DNA from: Fonticella tunisiensis
Lineage (GTDB): Bacteria; Bacillota; Clostridia; Clostridiales; Caloramatoraceae
Assembly (NCBI RefSeq): GCF_004364155.1
Contig: NZ_SOAZ01000022.1
Coordinates: 1-53,449, forward strand
Length of the DNA: 53,449 nucleotides
Direction of reading: 5' to 3'
The notes below the pieces were generated by a model. The model had not been told where the DNA came from and ran no database searches. It saw only the letters and a program-made list of their open reading frames with translations. Below, in pieces: positions 15,945 to 25,002 of this stretch. The position numbers and the translations under genes are program-made. Positions within the stretch are counted from its first letter, which is position 1. The number at the start of each line of letters is the position of its first letter.

Positions 15945-16319
15945 TTACTTCTTTTTTGCAGGAACTATTTCTATCCAGTAGTCATCAGGGTCGTTTATAA
16001 AGTATATACCCATGTCTTTGTTTTCATAGCATATGCATCCCATCTTCTTGTGATGTTCATATGCTGCTTCAAAATCGTCAACCACTAATGCGATATGGAA
16101 TTCATTATCACCGAGGTCATAGGGTTCCTTTCTATCCCTGAGCCATGTAAGTTCCAGTTTATGATTAGTTGTTCCATCGCCAAGGTATACAAGTATGAAG
16201 CTCTTATCCTCCGGCTCATACCTTCTAACCTCCACAAGCCCAAGGGCTTCCTTGTAGAAGGCTAGGCTCTTTTCAAGGTCAAGAACGTTTATGTTGTTGT
16301 GGTCAAATGTGAACTTCAT
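15945..16319 (-). CDS. Glyoxalase/VOC-superfamily protein
   Basis: A 124-residue protein of typical single-chain glyoxalase I length. It has the VOC start FDHNNINVLDLEKSLAFYKEALGL (H7 is a likely metal ligand), KLELTW (metal ligand glutamate), EFHIALVVDDFEAAYEHHKKMG and FINDPDDYWIEIVP (second-half glutamate). Lactoylglutathione lyase annotation is common for such proteins, but clostridia usually lack glutathione, so the thiol substrate is uncertain. AAGGAGG lies ten bases upstream of the start. Confidence 0.85.
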   Translation of the reverse strand: MKFTFDHNNINVLDLEKSLAFYKEALGLVEVRRYEPEDKSFILVYLGDGTTNHKLELTWLRDRKEPYDLGDNEFHIALVVDDFEAAYEHHKKMGCICYENKDMGIYFINDPDDYWIEIVPAKKK

Positions 16320-16451
16320 TTTTCGTTTACCTCCTTATACTTTTAGTTATTTTATTATAGAATAAAAGTAAATAAATTTAAACCTCTAAACCACAAGCAA
16401 CTATAAAAATAAACAATATTTATAAAATTTTCATTATTTGAGGTGATGTGT

Positions 16452-17186
16452 GTGAAAAAATTTGGTGTAAAAATAAATTATTTATATAATAGTGGATTTA
16501 CAGTTGAAACTGAAAAACATTTTTTAATATTTGATTATTTTAAAGACTCAGTGGAAAGCGGTGAAAAAAACATTTCAAACGGGGCTATTGCCTTAAGGGA
16601 TTTAAATGTAGGAAAAGATATTTTAGTATTCTCATCCCACAGCCATGAAGACCATTTCAATCCGGTAATTTTAAGTTGGTTAGATGAGGTGGATGATATA
16701 AATTATATATTGAGCAGCGACATAGATATAAAAGAAAAGGATGAAAGGATCCATATGATTTCGGCCTATGAGGACATGAACGTTAAAGATGCATATGTAA
16801 AGGCCTGCGGTTCCACAGATATAGGAATTTCCTTCCTGGTTAAGGTCGATGGAAAAACTATTTTCCATGCCGGAGATTTAAACTGGTGGTACTGGTGGGA
16901 TGATACTGAGGAGGAGATTGAAAGGGCAGAGAAATGGTTTAAAGAGGAGATAGAAAGAATAAAGGGAGAAGAAATAGATATAGCCTTCTTCCCTGTTGAT
17001 CCAAGGCTTGAACATAATTATCATCTTGGAGGAGAATATTTTGCGAGAGAAATAAGGCCAAGGGTTTTAATTCCTATGCACTTTGGAGAGAATTACTGGG
17101 TTACAGGAAAGTTCTCAGAAAAAGTCAAGGATATTCCCGTAAGGGTTGTTGAGATATCCCACAGAGGACAGGAGATTGTTCTTTAA
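16452..17186 (+). CDS. Metallo-beta-lactamase-fold hydrolase
   Basis: A 244-residue protein. The metal-binding motif is SHSHEDHF (HxHxDH), with HAGDLN and IPMHFG as later metal-ligand motifs. This is the UlaG-like branch of MBL hydrolases without extra domains. It carries a tryptophan-rich insertion (NWWYWWDD) and a long acidic helix before the third motif. The substrate is unknown. GTG 16452 is chosen because GAGGTGAT (16440-16447) serves as its ribosome binding site; earlier in-frame starts lie within that site. Confidence 0.82.
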   Translation: MKKFGVKINYLYNSGFTVETEKHFLIFDYFKDSVESGEKNISNGAIALRDLNVGKDILVFSSHSHEDHFNPVILSWLDEVDDINYILSSDIDIKEKDERIHMISAYEDMNVKDAYVKACGSTDIGISFLVKVDGKTIFHAGDLNWWYWWDDTEEEIERAEKWFKEEIERIKGEEIDIAFFPVDPRLEHNYHLGGEYFAREIRPRVLIPMHFGENYWVTGKFSEKVKDIPVRVVEISHRGQEIVL

Positions 17187-17330
17187 AATAAACCTAAAGG
17201 GCGTATATGGGCTGTAATAAGAACAGATATAGTTAAAAACCTTCTTAGGCAGCAAATAAAATGTTGAAATGTTGGATGGCAGGGTTATTATATATATTAG
17301 GTATATGGTTAAAATACAGAGGAGGAAAAA

Positions 17331-18230
17331 ATGGAAGGATTTAAGCCGATAGAAATAGAAGACAGGGATATTTTTCTAAAATATCTTGGAGACTATAATT
17401 TTAACACATATGAATATTCCTTTTTGACATTGTATCTGTGGAGAAAGCTGTGCAGGGTGGAATATTCAATAATAGATGGTGCCTTAATAGTTAAAAAAAC
17501 AGAAAAAAGTAAAGGAACTTATTTTATGCAGCCCATAGGATGCCCCGACAACAGGTTAAAGGATCTTGTCGTGAAGTTAAACAGCATAAAGGAAAAAAGT
17601 CCTGATATGAAATGCCTTTTCAGAGATGTAGAGAAGCCTTTCCTTGAGAAGCTTATAAATATATTTGGAGAAAGAATAAGAAGCTTTGAAGATATAGACA
17701 ATTTCGATTATATATATGAAAGCAAAAAGCTTATATCATTATCCGGAAGAAAACTTCATGGAAAGAAAAACCATTACAATCAATTTATAAACAGTTACGA
17801 TGCTGAATGCAAGGATTTAAAGGATAAGGAAGTCAGAAAGGACTGTATGGATTTTCTTATGAGGTGGTATGAAAAAAAAGAAAATAAAGATGAACAGCTT
17901 AAGTTTGAACTGGATGGTACAAGGGACATATTAATTGATTTTGACAAACTAAATGCCTTAGGCATGGCTGTATATATAAACGGCAACATAGAGGCCTTTA
18001 CAATTGGGGAAAAGGTTAATAAGGATATGGGAATTATTCATATCGAAAAGGGTAATCATGAGTTTCGTGGAATATATGCATATATTAATAAGACCTTTGC
18101 TGAAAAATATTTGAGCGACGTAAAATTTATAAATCGGGAGGAGGATTTAGGTATTGAAGGACTTCGAAGGGCTAAATCCTCCTATCATCCTGTTAAGCTT
18201 GAGAAAAAATATATAGTTGAGCTGGTATAG
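17331..18230 (+). CDS. DUF2156-family protein (GNAT-like fold)
   Basis: A 299-residue protein matching the DUF2156 pattern: YNFNTYEYSFLTLYLWR near the start, LSGRKLHGKKNHYNQF (140-155), FTIGEKVNKDMGIIHIEKGN and NREEDLGIEGLRRAKSSYHPVKLEKKY at the C-terminus. DUF2156 forms the aminoacyl-transferase half of phosphatidylglycerol lysyltransferases; standalone soluble versions like this one have no settled function. The GNAT gene follows after nine bases, so the two are probably co-transcribed. GAGGA precedes ATG 17331. Confidence 0.85.
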   Translation: MEGFKPIEIEDRDIFLKYLGDYNFNTYEYSFLTLYLWRKLCRVEYSIIDGALIVKKTEKSKGTYFMQPIGCPDNRLKDLVVKLNSIKEKSPDMKCLFRDVEKPFLEKLINIFGERIRSFEDIDNFDYIYESKKLISLSGRKLHGKKNHYNQFINSYDAECKDLKDKEVRKDCMDFLMRWYEKKENKDEQLKFELDGTRDILIDFDKLNALGMAVYINGNIEAFTIGEKVNKDMGIIHIEKGNHEFRGIYAYINKTFAEKYLSDVKFINREEDLGIEGLRRAKSSYHPVKLEKKYIVELV

Positions 18231-18239
18231 AGGTGTAAT

Positions 18240-18794
18240 ATGAGAAAGCTTTTAATAGGAGATAAAATAAAATTAACTTCCATAAGGGATGATGATTTGG
18301 AGATAATTGAAGAGTGGTTTAACGATGTGGAATTTATGAGATATTACGATATGCTCCCTGCTATTCCTAAAACCTCAAAGGATGTAAAGGAAATGATTGA
18401 CGGATTTTCAAACACAGATGAAAGATACGTATTTGCAATAAGGGATAAAGAATCAAGTAAAATTATTGGAATAACAGGCTTTGATGAAATAATATGGAGC
18501 AGTGGAGTTGCTACAATATTTATTGGGATATGGGATGAAAATTACAGAGGCATTGGAATTGGAAAAGAGGCTATGAGCCTAATTTTAGATTTTGGTTTTA
18601 ACGAACTTAATTTTCATAGAATCCAGCTTAACGTAATATCATATAACGAAAGAGCCATAAGGCTATATGAAGGCCAGGGGTTCGTAAAAGAGGGCACCTG
18701 TAGAGAGTTTATATATAGGGATGGAAAAAGATATGACCTTCATTTCTATGGACTGTTAAGAAGTGAGTGGAGTTGTAGAAGGTTCGGAAATTAA
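18240..18794 (+). CDS. GNAT-family N-acetyltransferase (RimJ/RimL type)
   Basis: A 184-residue acetyltransferase. IFIGIWDENYRGIGIGKEAMSLILDFGFNELNFHRIQLNV carries the acetyl-CoA-binding R/Q-x-x-G-x-G/A pattern, and NERAIRLYEGQGFVKEGTCRE is the RimJ/SpeG-like C-terminal motif. The target may be a protein N-terminus, a polyamine or another amine. Its stop codon lies inside the terminator stem at 18778-18810. Confidence 0.88.
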   Translation: MRKLLIGDKIKLTSIRDDDLEIIEEWFNDVEFMRYYDMLPAIPKTSKDVKEMIDGFSNTDERYVFAIRDKESSKIIGITGFDEIIWSSGVATIFIGIWDENYRGIGIGKEAMSLILDFGFNELNFHRIQLNVISYNERAIRLYEGQGFVKEGTCREFIYRDGKRYDLHFYGLLRSEWSCRRFGN

Positions 18795-18816
18795 TTATTT
18801 CCGAACCTTCCAATTT
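18778..18816 (+). terminator. Terminator overlapping the GNAT stop codon
   Basis: GAAGGTTCGGAAAT and ATTTCCGAACCTTC form a perfect 14-bp stem with a five-base loop, followed by CCAATTTT. The last codons and the TAA of the acetyltransferase lie in the left arm and loop. Confidence 0.85.
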
Positions 18817-18852
18817 TATCTTTTACGACTTATTAAAAAATTTCAGAAAATA

Positions 18853-18911
18853 TTGACTAACTTATACGTACAAGTTATAATAAATTATGAAGAAACTTGT
18901 ACGTATAAGTT
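18853..18911 (+). promoter_or_regulatory. Trehalose operon promoter with two TreR-type operators
   Basis: TTGACT (18853-18858) and TATAAT (18876-18881) are 17 bases apart. The spacer is filled by the operator AACTTATACGTACAAGTT (18859-18876). A second operator, AACTTGTACGTATAAGTT (18894-18911), is its exact reverse complement, and the centres are 35 bases apart. A repressor bound here would block polymerase directly. TreR, encoded downstream, is the obvious candidate. Confidence 0.85.
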
Positions 18912-18999
18912 GAGTTATAGATAATAATTTTATATCCCGGGAAAGTCTAGATGCATAAATGGTTATACTATATATGAAAAAATATAAGGGGGTAGTAAA

Positions 19000-20424
19000 A
19001 TGGGCAAATTTTCAAATGACGCCAGACAACTTTTAGAATACGTTGGCGGAAAGGAAAACATTGCCGCGGTATCACATTGTGCAACAAGGATGCGTTTTGT
19101 ATTGAGGGATACTAAAAAAGCAGATGTAAAGAAGATAGAGGAGATGAAGGTTGTAAAGGGAACCTTTACACAGGCAGGACAGTTTCAGGTGATAATCGGA
19201 AATGAAGTATCAACCTTTTATAACGACTTTATGGAAGTGAGTGGAATTGACGGAGTTAGCAAGGAGGAAGTAAAGGCTGCTGCTAAGAACAATATGAATT
19301 TTCTTCAGAGGCTTCTGGCTAACCTTGCTGAGATATTTGCACCCCTCATCCCGGCGCTTGTAGTTGGAGGTTTGATATTAGGCTTCCGCAACGTGATAGG
19401 TGACATCAAGCTTCTCGAGGGAGGCACCAAAACATTAACACAGGTTTCACAGTTCTGGTCAGGTGTGCATTCATTCCTGTGGCTTATTGGTGAAGCTATA
19501 TTCTTCTTTCTACCTGTAGGAATTACATGGTCCATCTCAAAGAAGATGGGAACAACTCAGATACTTGGAATTGTACTTGGTATTACATTAGTTTCACCGC
19601 AGCTTTTAAACGCTTATGCTGTAGCAGGAGCAAAGGAGATTCCGGTATGGAACTTTGGATTTGCCAAGGTTCAGATGATAGGGTATCAGGCACAGGTTAT
19701 CCCAGCCATGCTTGCAGGATTTTTACTTGCAATACTTGAAAAAAATGTTCGTAGAATCGTTCCGGAATATATTTCAATGATTTTAGTGCCATTCCTGGCC
19801 CTTGTTCCAACGGTGCTTATAGCCCATACAGTTTTAGGGCCAATAGGCTGGAAGATAGGCGCTGCTATATCAAGTGTAGTATACGCAAGCTTAACATCAT
19901 CAGTTAAATGGTTGTTTGCAGCAGTATTTGGATTCACATATGCACCACTTGTTATAACGGGTCTTCACCACATGACAAATGCTATTGACCTTCAGCTTAT
20001 GGGACAGTTTGGTGGCACTAACCTCTGGCCAATGATTGCATTATCCAATATTGCACAGGGTTCAGCAGTTTTAGCTATTATTTACTTGCACAGAAAGGAC
20101 GAAGAGGAAAAGCAGATATCCATTCCAGCAACAATTTCTTGCTATCTTGGTGTAACTGAACCTGCTATGTTCGGTATCAACTTAAAATATGCATATCCGT
20201 TCCTTGCAGCTATGATAGGTTCAAGTATTGCTGCAGTGATATCAGTGGGTTCTGGCGTTATGGCAAACTCAATCGGGGTTGGAGGAATTCCCGGTATACT
20301 TTCAATTAAACCCCAGAACATGCCAATGTTTGCAGTGGCAATGTTAGTAGCAATTGTTGTTCCATTCATATTAACGATAATCTTTAACAAGAGAAAAGTA
20401 GCATTAAACAGCACAGAATGTTAA
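19000..20424 (+). CDS. treP: PTS system trehalose-specific EIIBC
   Basis: A 474-residue membrane permease. Residues 1-80 are the EIIB domain with phosphorylation-site C27 in SHCATRMRFVL. The rest is the glucose-family EIIC domain, including AEIFAPLIPALVVGGLILGFRN and FGFTYAPLVITGLHHMTNAIDLQL. No EIIA domain is fused, as is usual for trehalose permeases, which borrow EIIA from another system. The product delivers trehalose-6-phosphate to the hydrolase encoded next. The ribosome binding site is AAGGGGG. Confidence 0.92.
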   Translation: MGKFSNDARQLLEYVGGKENIAAVSHCATRMRFVLRDTKKADVKKIEEMKVVKGTFTQAGQFQVIIGNEVSTFYNDFMEVSGIDGVSKEEVKAAAKNNMNFLQRLLANLAEIFAPLIPALVVGGLILGFRNVIGDIKLLEGGTKTLTQVSQFWSGVHSFLWLIGEAIFFFLPVGITWSISKKMGTTQILGIVLGITLVSPQLLNAYAVAGAKEIPVWNFGFAKVQMIGYQAQVIPAMLAGFLLAILEKNVRRIVPEYISMILVPFLALVPTVLIAHTVLGPIGWKIGAAISSVVYASLTSSVKWLFAAVFGFTYAPLVITGLHHMTNAIDLQLMGQFGGTNLWPMIALSNIAQGSAVLAIIYLHRKDEEEKQISIPATISCYLGVTEPAMFGINLKYAYPFLAAMIGSSIAAVISVGSGVMANSIGVGGIPGILSIKPQNMPMFAVAMLVAIVVPFILTIIFNKRKVALNSTEC

Positions 20425-20431
20425 ATTAAAT

Positions 20432-20463
20432 AAAAGGGGAGGGGTTAAACTTCTCCCTTTTTA
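20432..20463 (+). terminator. Partial terminator between treP and treA
   Basis: AAAAGGGGAG pairs imperfectly with TTCTCCCTTTTT over a short loop, eight bases after the treP stop. It probably reduces rather than abolishes read-through into treA; a TATAAT at 20529-20534 may add a separate promoter. Confidence 0.55.
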
Positions 20464-20560
20464 TGTTTAGTTAAGTCATATTATTGAATATATGGAATAT
20501 CGATACTGCTGATCTACTTAATTTTCGTTATAATTTGTAAAGCTTAAAGGAGTAGATGAC

Positions 20561-22234
20561 ATGAAAGATTTTAAAAAGAGCGTAGTTTATCAGATATATC
20601 CTAAATCCTTTAACGATTCTAACGGAGACGGTTTTGGAGACTTAAAGGGGGTTACAAATAAGCTTGATTACTTAAAAAAGCTGGGAGTGGATTACATATG
20701 GCTAACGCCATTTTACATATCTCCCCAGAGGGATAATGGATATGATGTGGCTGATTACTGCAGCATTGACCCACGATTTGGAACTATGGAAGACTTTGAA
20801 GAGATGGTTTCAGAGGCTAATAAACGCGGCATAGATATAATGCTTGATATGGTGTTTAATCACACATCCACAGAACATGAATGGTTTAAAAATGCCCTCA
20901 AGGGGGATAAAAAATATAAAGATTATTATATATTCATGGGGCCTAAAGACGGCAGGGAACCAACGAACTGGATATCCAAGTTTGGTGGTTCTGCGTGGGA
21001 ATATGTAGAGGAGTTTGATGAATATTATCTTCACCTGTTCGATGTCACCCAGGCAGACCTTAACTGGAAGAATCCGGAGGTTAGAAGGAAAGTTTTTGAT
21101 GTTATAAATTTCTGGATTAAAAAAGGTGTAAAGGGCTTCAGGTTTGACGTTATAAACCTCATTTCAAAACCAGAAAAGTTTGAGGATGATTATGAGGGAG
21201 ATGGGCGCCGATTCTATACCGATGGGCCCCATATACATGAGTATTTGAAGGAACTCAACAGGGAAACCTTTGGAAGATTTAAAGATATCATTACAGTTGG
21301 GGAAATGTCATCAACAACAATAGACAATTGTATAAAGTATTCAAACCCTGATGAAAAGGAGCTTTCTATGGTGTTTAACTTCCACCACTTAAAGGTTGAC
21401 TATAAAGGTGGAGATAAATGGACCCTTATGGAATTTGACTTCAGGAGGTTGAAGGAAATATTTAATTCCTGGCAGGTTGGAATGCAGAAGGGGGGAGGAT
21501 GGAGCGCACTGTTCTGGAACAACCATGACCAACCAAGAAGCATATCGCGTTTTGGAGATGATATAAAATACCACAGGGAATCCGGGAAAATGCTTGCAAC
21601 TACAATACATATGATGAGGGGGACTCCATATATATATCAGGGCGAAGAGATTGGAATGACAAATCCATATTTTGATAAAATTGAGCTTCACAGGGATGTA
21701 GAATCCATTAATTACTACAATATACTTAAAGAACAGGGCAAGGATGAAGACGAGATAATCAGGATTTTACAGGCTAAATCAAGGGATAATTCACGCACAC
21801 CTATGCAATGGGATTCAAGTGAAAATGGAGGTTTTACAACAGGCACTCCGTGGATATCACTGGCCGAAAACTATAAGAAAATCAATGTTGAAGCAGACCT
21901 TAAGGATAGGGACTCCATATTTTATCACTATCAAAGGCTTATTAAGCTAAGAAAGGAATACGATATAATTGCTTATGGGGACTATGAGCCGCTGCTTGAA
22001 GAGCACGAGGATATATTTGCATATATGAGGAGCTACAATAACGAAAAGCTTCTTGTGGTAAACAATTTCTACGGAAGGGAAACCCTATTTGAACTTCCCT
22101 CAAATTTAAACCTTGATGGATACCAATGCAAAATACTTATATCAAATTATAATGATTCACCTGAGGAATTTAAAAAGATTAGGCTAAGGCCATATGAATC
22201 CATTGTTTACTACCTTGTAGAAAAAGGGGTATAA
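20561..22234 (+). CDS. treA: Alpha,alpha-phosphotrehalase (trehalose-6-phosphate hydrolase)
   Basis: A 557-residue GH13 enzyme splitting trehalose-6-phosphate into glucose and glucose-6-phosphate. N-terminal VVYQIYPKSFNDSNGDGFGDLKG and LTPFYISPQRDNGYDVADY are typical. Catalytic residues lie in GFRFDVINLIS (nucleophile Asp), TVGEMSS (acid/base Glu) and NNHDQPRS (transition-state Asp). The length equals that of Bacillus TreA. Context with treP and treR makes the trehalose assignment firm against oligo-1,6-glucosidase paralogues. AAAGGAG precedes ATG 20561. Confidence 0.94.
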   Translation: MKDFKKSVVYQIYPKSFNDSNGDGFGDLKGVTNKLDYLKKLGVDYIWLTPFYISPQRDNGYDVADYCSIDPRFGTMEDFEEMVSEANKRGIDIMLDMVFNHTSTEHEWFKNALKGDKKYKDYYIFMGPKDGREPTNWISKFGGSAWEYVEEFDEYYLHLFDVTQADLNWKNPEVRRKVFDVINFWIKKGVKGFRFDVINLISKPEKFEDDYEGDGRRFYTDGPHIHEYLKELNRETFGRFKDIITVGEMSSTTIDNCIKYSNPDEKELSMVFNFHHLKVDYKGGDKWTLMEFDFRRLKEIFNSWQVGMQKGGGWSALFWNNHDQPRSISRFGDDIKYHRESGKMLATTIHMMRGTPYIYQGEEIGMTNPYFDKIELHRDVESINYYNILKEQGKDEDEIIRILQAKSRDNSRTPMQWDSSENGGFTTGTPWISLAENYKKINVEADLKDRDSIFYHYQRLIKLRKEYDIIAYGDYEPLLEEHEDIFAYMRSYNNEKLLVVNNFYGRETLFELPSNLNLDGYQCKILISNYNDSPEEFKKIRLRPYESIVYYLVEKGV

Positions 22235-22260
22235 TGGTAAAATATCTTAGGTGATAAAAT

Positions 22261-22974
22261 ATGGCAAGTAAATACATGAAAATCTATAACGAAATAGTGT
22301 CAGAAATACAAAATGGAAATATTGAGCCCCGTTCAATGCTTAAATCGGAAAGTGAACTGATGCAGGAGTATAGTGTATCCAGGGATACCGTAAGGAAGGC
22401 TTTGAACTTGCTTGAGAGGGATGGATACATTCAAAGGCTTCAGGGCAAGGGCTCAATCGTCCTTGATATAAACAAATTTGACTTTCCTGTTTCAGGGCTT
22501 ACAAGCTTTAAGGAACTATCTGAAAGGATGGGTGGAAGGACAAGAACATATGTAAAGGAGCTTGCTCTTGTTAAGCCCAATGATTTTCTAATGAAACACC
22601 TTAATGTATCTAAGGACGATGAAGTTTGGAAGGTTGTTAGGGTAAGGGAAATAGGTGGTAAGAAAATCATACTGGATAAAGATTATTTTAACAGGAAGTT
22701 TGTACCTGCGCTTACCCGGGAAATATGTGAAGACTCAATATATGAATACATTGAAAATAAACTGGGGCTTAAAATTGGATATGCAAAAAAAGTAATAACT
22801 GTACAGAAAGCTTCGGAAGAGGATATTAAATATCTTGACTTTGATAAGTTCGACATGATCGTAGTTGTAAAAAACTATGTTTATCTTGAGGATACAACTT
22901 TATTCCAGTATACCGAATCAAGGCACAGGCCGGACAAATTCAGGTTTGTGGATTTTGCAAGAAGAAGCAGGTAA
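22261..22974 (+). CDS. treR: Trehalose operon repressor, GntR family
   Basis: A 237-residue GntR/HutC-type regulator. Residues 1-70 are the winged helix (KYMKIYNEIVSEIQNGNI, LMQEYSVSRDTVRKALNLLERDGYIQRLQGKGSIV). Residues about 85-235 are the UTRA effector domain ending YTESRHRPDKFRFVDFARR, as in TreR. The effector is expected to be trehalose-6-phosphate. Two palindromes in the treP promoter are the likely binding sites. It starts 26 bases after treA. Confidence 0.93.
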   Translation: MASKYMKIYNEIVSEIQNGNIEPRSMLKSESELMQEYSVSRDTVRKALNLLERDGYIQRLQGKGSIVLDINKFDFPVSGLTSFKELSERMGGRTRTYVKELALVKPNDFLMKHLNVSKDDEVWKVVRVREIGGKKIILDKDYFNRKFVPALTREICEDSIYEYIENKLGLKIGYAKKVITVQKASEEDIKYLDFDKFDMIVVVKNYVYLEDTTLFQYTESRHRPDKFRFVDFARRSR

Positions 22975-23036
22975 AAGTACCAGCACTTGGAGATAGGGAA
23001 GATAAGTAGTTTAATCCCATGTGCTAGTACTTTTTT
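22973..23036 (+). terminator. Terminator after treR
   Basis: AAGTACCAGCAC pairs with GTGCTAGTACTT (one mismatch) over a loop of about 30 bases and runs into TTTTTT. It closes the trehalose locus. Confidence 0.75.
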
Positions 23037-23082
23037 CGTTTCCAAATAACATGGACAATTATATTCCCATTAATTATTTGGA

Positions 23083-23208
23083 GCCTTAGAACTTCTTTGC
23101 TAAGCGTACTGATGAATGAAATATATTTTTTACCGCAGCATCGATCTGTAGGTATTTTCTGATTTTATTCCAATGGGCTTTTCAGAGTAGTACAACGGAT
23201 TAAATTAA
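23083..23208. repeat. Dispersed intergenic repeat, copy A
   Basis: About 126 bases beginning GCCTTAGAACTTCTTTGCTA are strongly similar to 44922-45048, the first 20 bases being identical and most of the rest matching. The 5' part can fold (CTTAG with CTAAG). It lies in a gene-free gap directly upstream of the helicase promoter. It contains no reading frame and no clear terminal inverted repeats. Confidence 0.75.
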
Positions 23209-23211
23209 TCA

Positions 23212-23302
23212 TTGCATATTTATTATATAAATGTTATACTTGGTTAGTGCCTGTGAGAAAAGTTCTGTTAACCCCATGAGAATAATTCTTATGGGGTTTT
23301 TA
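23212..23302 (+). promoter_or_regulatory. Helicase promoter and leader with terminator-like hairpin
   Basis: TTGCAT (23212-23217) and TATACT (23235-23240) are 17 bases apart. About 30 bases into the expected transcript, AACCCCAT...ATGGGGTT with an inner AGAAT/ATTCT stem (23270-23298) is followed by TTTTT. The helicase start is 93 bases further on. This arrangement suggests attenuation of the helicase mRNA. Confidence 0.6.
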
Positions 23303-23394
23303 TCTATAGATTTTTCATTTACTAGCCTGGTGATGAAAATATATAAATCTAGAAATACTATTAAAGAGATTAGTTTTTGGAGGAAAGAAGTAGT

Positions 23395-24963
23395 ATGGAA
23401 AACAAAAAATTCAGTGAATTAGGCCTTAATGAGAATATACTTAAGGCAATAGATGATATGGGCTTTGAGGAGCCTTCAAAAATTCAGGCAGAGGTCATAC
23501 CTGTTCTTTTGGAAGGTTATGATGTTATAGGGCAAGCACAAACAGGAACCGGTAAGACGCTCGCCTTTGGAGCCCCTATTTTGAGTAAATTTGAAAGGTC
23601 TGAGGGAAAAATATTTGCTATAATACTGACTCCCACAAGGGAGCTGGCTGTTCAGGTAAACGATGAAATTAACCGTATAGCAAAATATACAAGGGTTAAG
23701 CTGCTTCCAGTGTATGGAGGACATCCTATTGAAAGGCAAATAAATGCCCTTAGAAAAGGAGTAGACATAATTGTAGGAACACCGGGAAGAGTTTTAGACC
23801 TTATAGGAAGAGGTATAATTGACCTGAGCAGCATAAAATTCCTTGTTCTTGATGAAGCAGATGAAATGCTTAATATGGGCTTTATAGATGATATAGAGGA
23901 GATAATCAATAACTGCAACAGTGACAGGCAGACCCTTCTATTTTCTGCAACGATGCCGGAGGAAATTAAAAAACTTGCTAAAAGATATATGAAGTCCGAT
24001 ACAAAGCATATATCCATAGTGAAGAACTCCATAACAGTGTCAACCGTAAAGCAGTATTATTATGAAGTTAAACAACAGGATAGATTCGAATCCCTTTGTA
24101 GAATACTGGATGTTGATGAGCCGTCTTTAGCTATTATTTTCTGCAAAACCAAAAAGGGAGTAGATGAACTTGTTGAAGCAATGCAGGCAAGAGGATATAA
24201 CGTTGAAGGAATGCATGGTGATATGAGTCAAAACCAGAGGCTGAATACCCTAAGAAAATTCAGGGAAGGGAACCTTGAATTCTTAGTGGCCACCGATGTT
24301 GCAGCAAGGGGTATTGATGTTGAAAACGTGACACATGTAATAAACTATGACCTTCCACAGGATACTGAATCCTATGTTCACAGAATTGGAAGGACAGGAA
24401 GGGCAAATAGAGAAGGAGTAGCCTATACCCTTGTTACGCCAAGGGAATACAGGGCTTTAAAACAGATTGAAAGGGAGACAAAGGGAAGGATAAAAAGAAA
24501 GGAAATACCAACCATTGACGATATATTCCTTGCAAAGTACAGAAGCATGGTTGGAAGGATAAGAGAAACTCTGGAAGGCGAAAAATATAAGAGATTCGTG
24601 CCCCTGGCTGCAGAGCTTGATGAAGAATTCAACCTTGTGGATGTGGCAGCAGCCTTAATGAATATGGTGTATACTAAAGAGATTAGCTACGAGTATACTG
24701 AAAATATATTAGGTGGAACTTTGGAATATACAAGATTATTCTTAAACGTAGGACGAGTGGATAAGCTCAATCCAAAGCTGCTAATTCAATTTTTAAACGA
24801 TAAAGCTCAAGTAGATAAGGATGATATAGGTGATATAGACATTCTTCAAAAGTTTACGTTTATGGATGTAACGGAGAAAGCAGCAAAATCTATATTGAAA
24901 CACTGCAGGGGAAAAAAACTTATGGGAAGAAAGGTTAATATTGAAATATCAAAGAAAAAGTGA
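23395..24963 (+). CDS. deaD: DEAD-box RNA helicase (DeaD/CshA type)
   Basis: A 522-residue helicase. Domain 1 has AQTGTGKT, PTRELAVQV, TPGRVLD, VLDEADEML and SATMP. Domain 2 has IIFCKTKKGVDEL, VATDVAARGIDVENV and HRIGRTGR. The C-terminal extension from about 370 ends in a DbpA-type RNA-binding domain (ILKHCRGKKLMGRKVNIEIS). Such helicases act in ribosome assembly and mRNA turnover, often more at low temperature. ATG 23395 follows GGAGGA (23379-23384); the upstream in-frame start at 23377 lies across the ribosome binding site. The terminator-like leader suggests regulated expression. Confidence 0.93.
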   Translation: MENKKFSELGLNENILKAIDDMGFEEPSKIQAEVIPVLLEGYDVIGQAQTGTGKTLAFGAPILSKFERSEGKIFAIILTPTRELAVQVNDEINRIAKYTRVKLLPVYGGHPIERQINALRKGVDIIVGTPGRVLDLIGRGIIDLSSIKFLVLDEADEMLNMGFIDDIEEIINNCNSDRQTLLFSATMPEEIKKLAKRYMKSDTKHISIVKNSITVSTVKQYYYEVKQQDRFESLCRILDVDEPSLAIIFCKTKKGVDELVEAMQARGYNVEGMHGDMSQNQRLNTLRKFREGNLEFLVATDVAARGIDVENVTHVINYDLPQDTESYVHRIGRTGRANREGVAYTLVTPREYRALKQIERETKGRIKRKEIPTIDDIFLAKYRSMVGRIRETLEGEKYKRFVPLAAELDEEFNLVDVAAALMNMVYTKEISYEYTENILGGTLEYTRLFLNVGRVDKLNPKLLIQFLNDKAQVDKDDIGDIDILQKFTFMDVTEKAAKSILKHCRGKKLMGRKVNIEISKKK

Positions 24964-24973
24964 CTTAATGAAT

Positions 24974-25002
24974 AAACCCGGATTAGCAATCCGGGTTTTA
25001 AA
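24974..25002 (+). terminator. Terminator after the helicase gene
   Basis: AAACCCGGATT and AATCCGGGTTT form a perfect 11-bp stem with a three-base loop, followed by TAAATTT. It lies ten bases after the stop codon. Confidence 0.85.

Noticed and set aside
23231-23422. 63-residue open frame upstream of the helicase
   Set aside because: It covers the terminator-like leader and helicase ribosome binding site, and lacks its own ribosome binding site.
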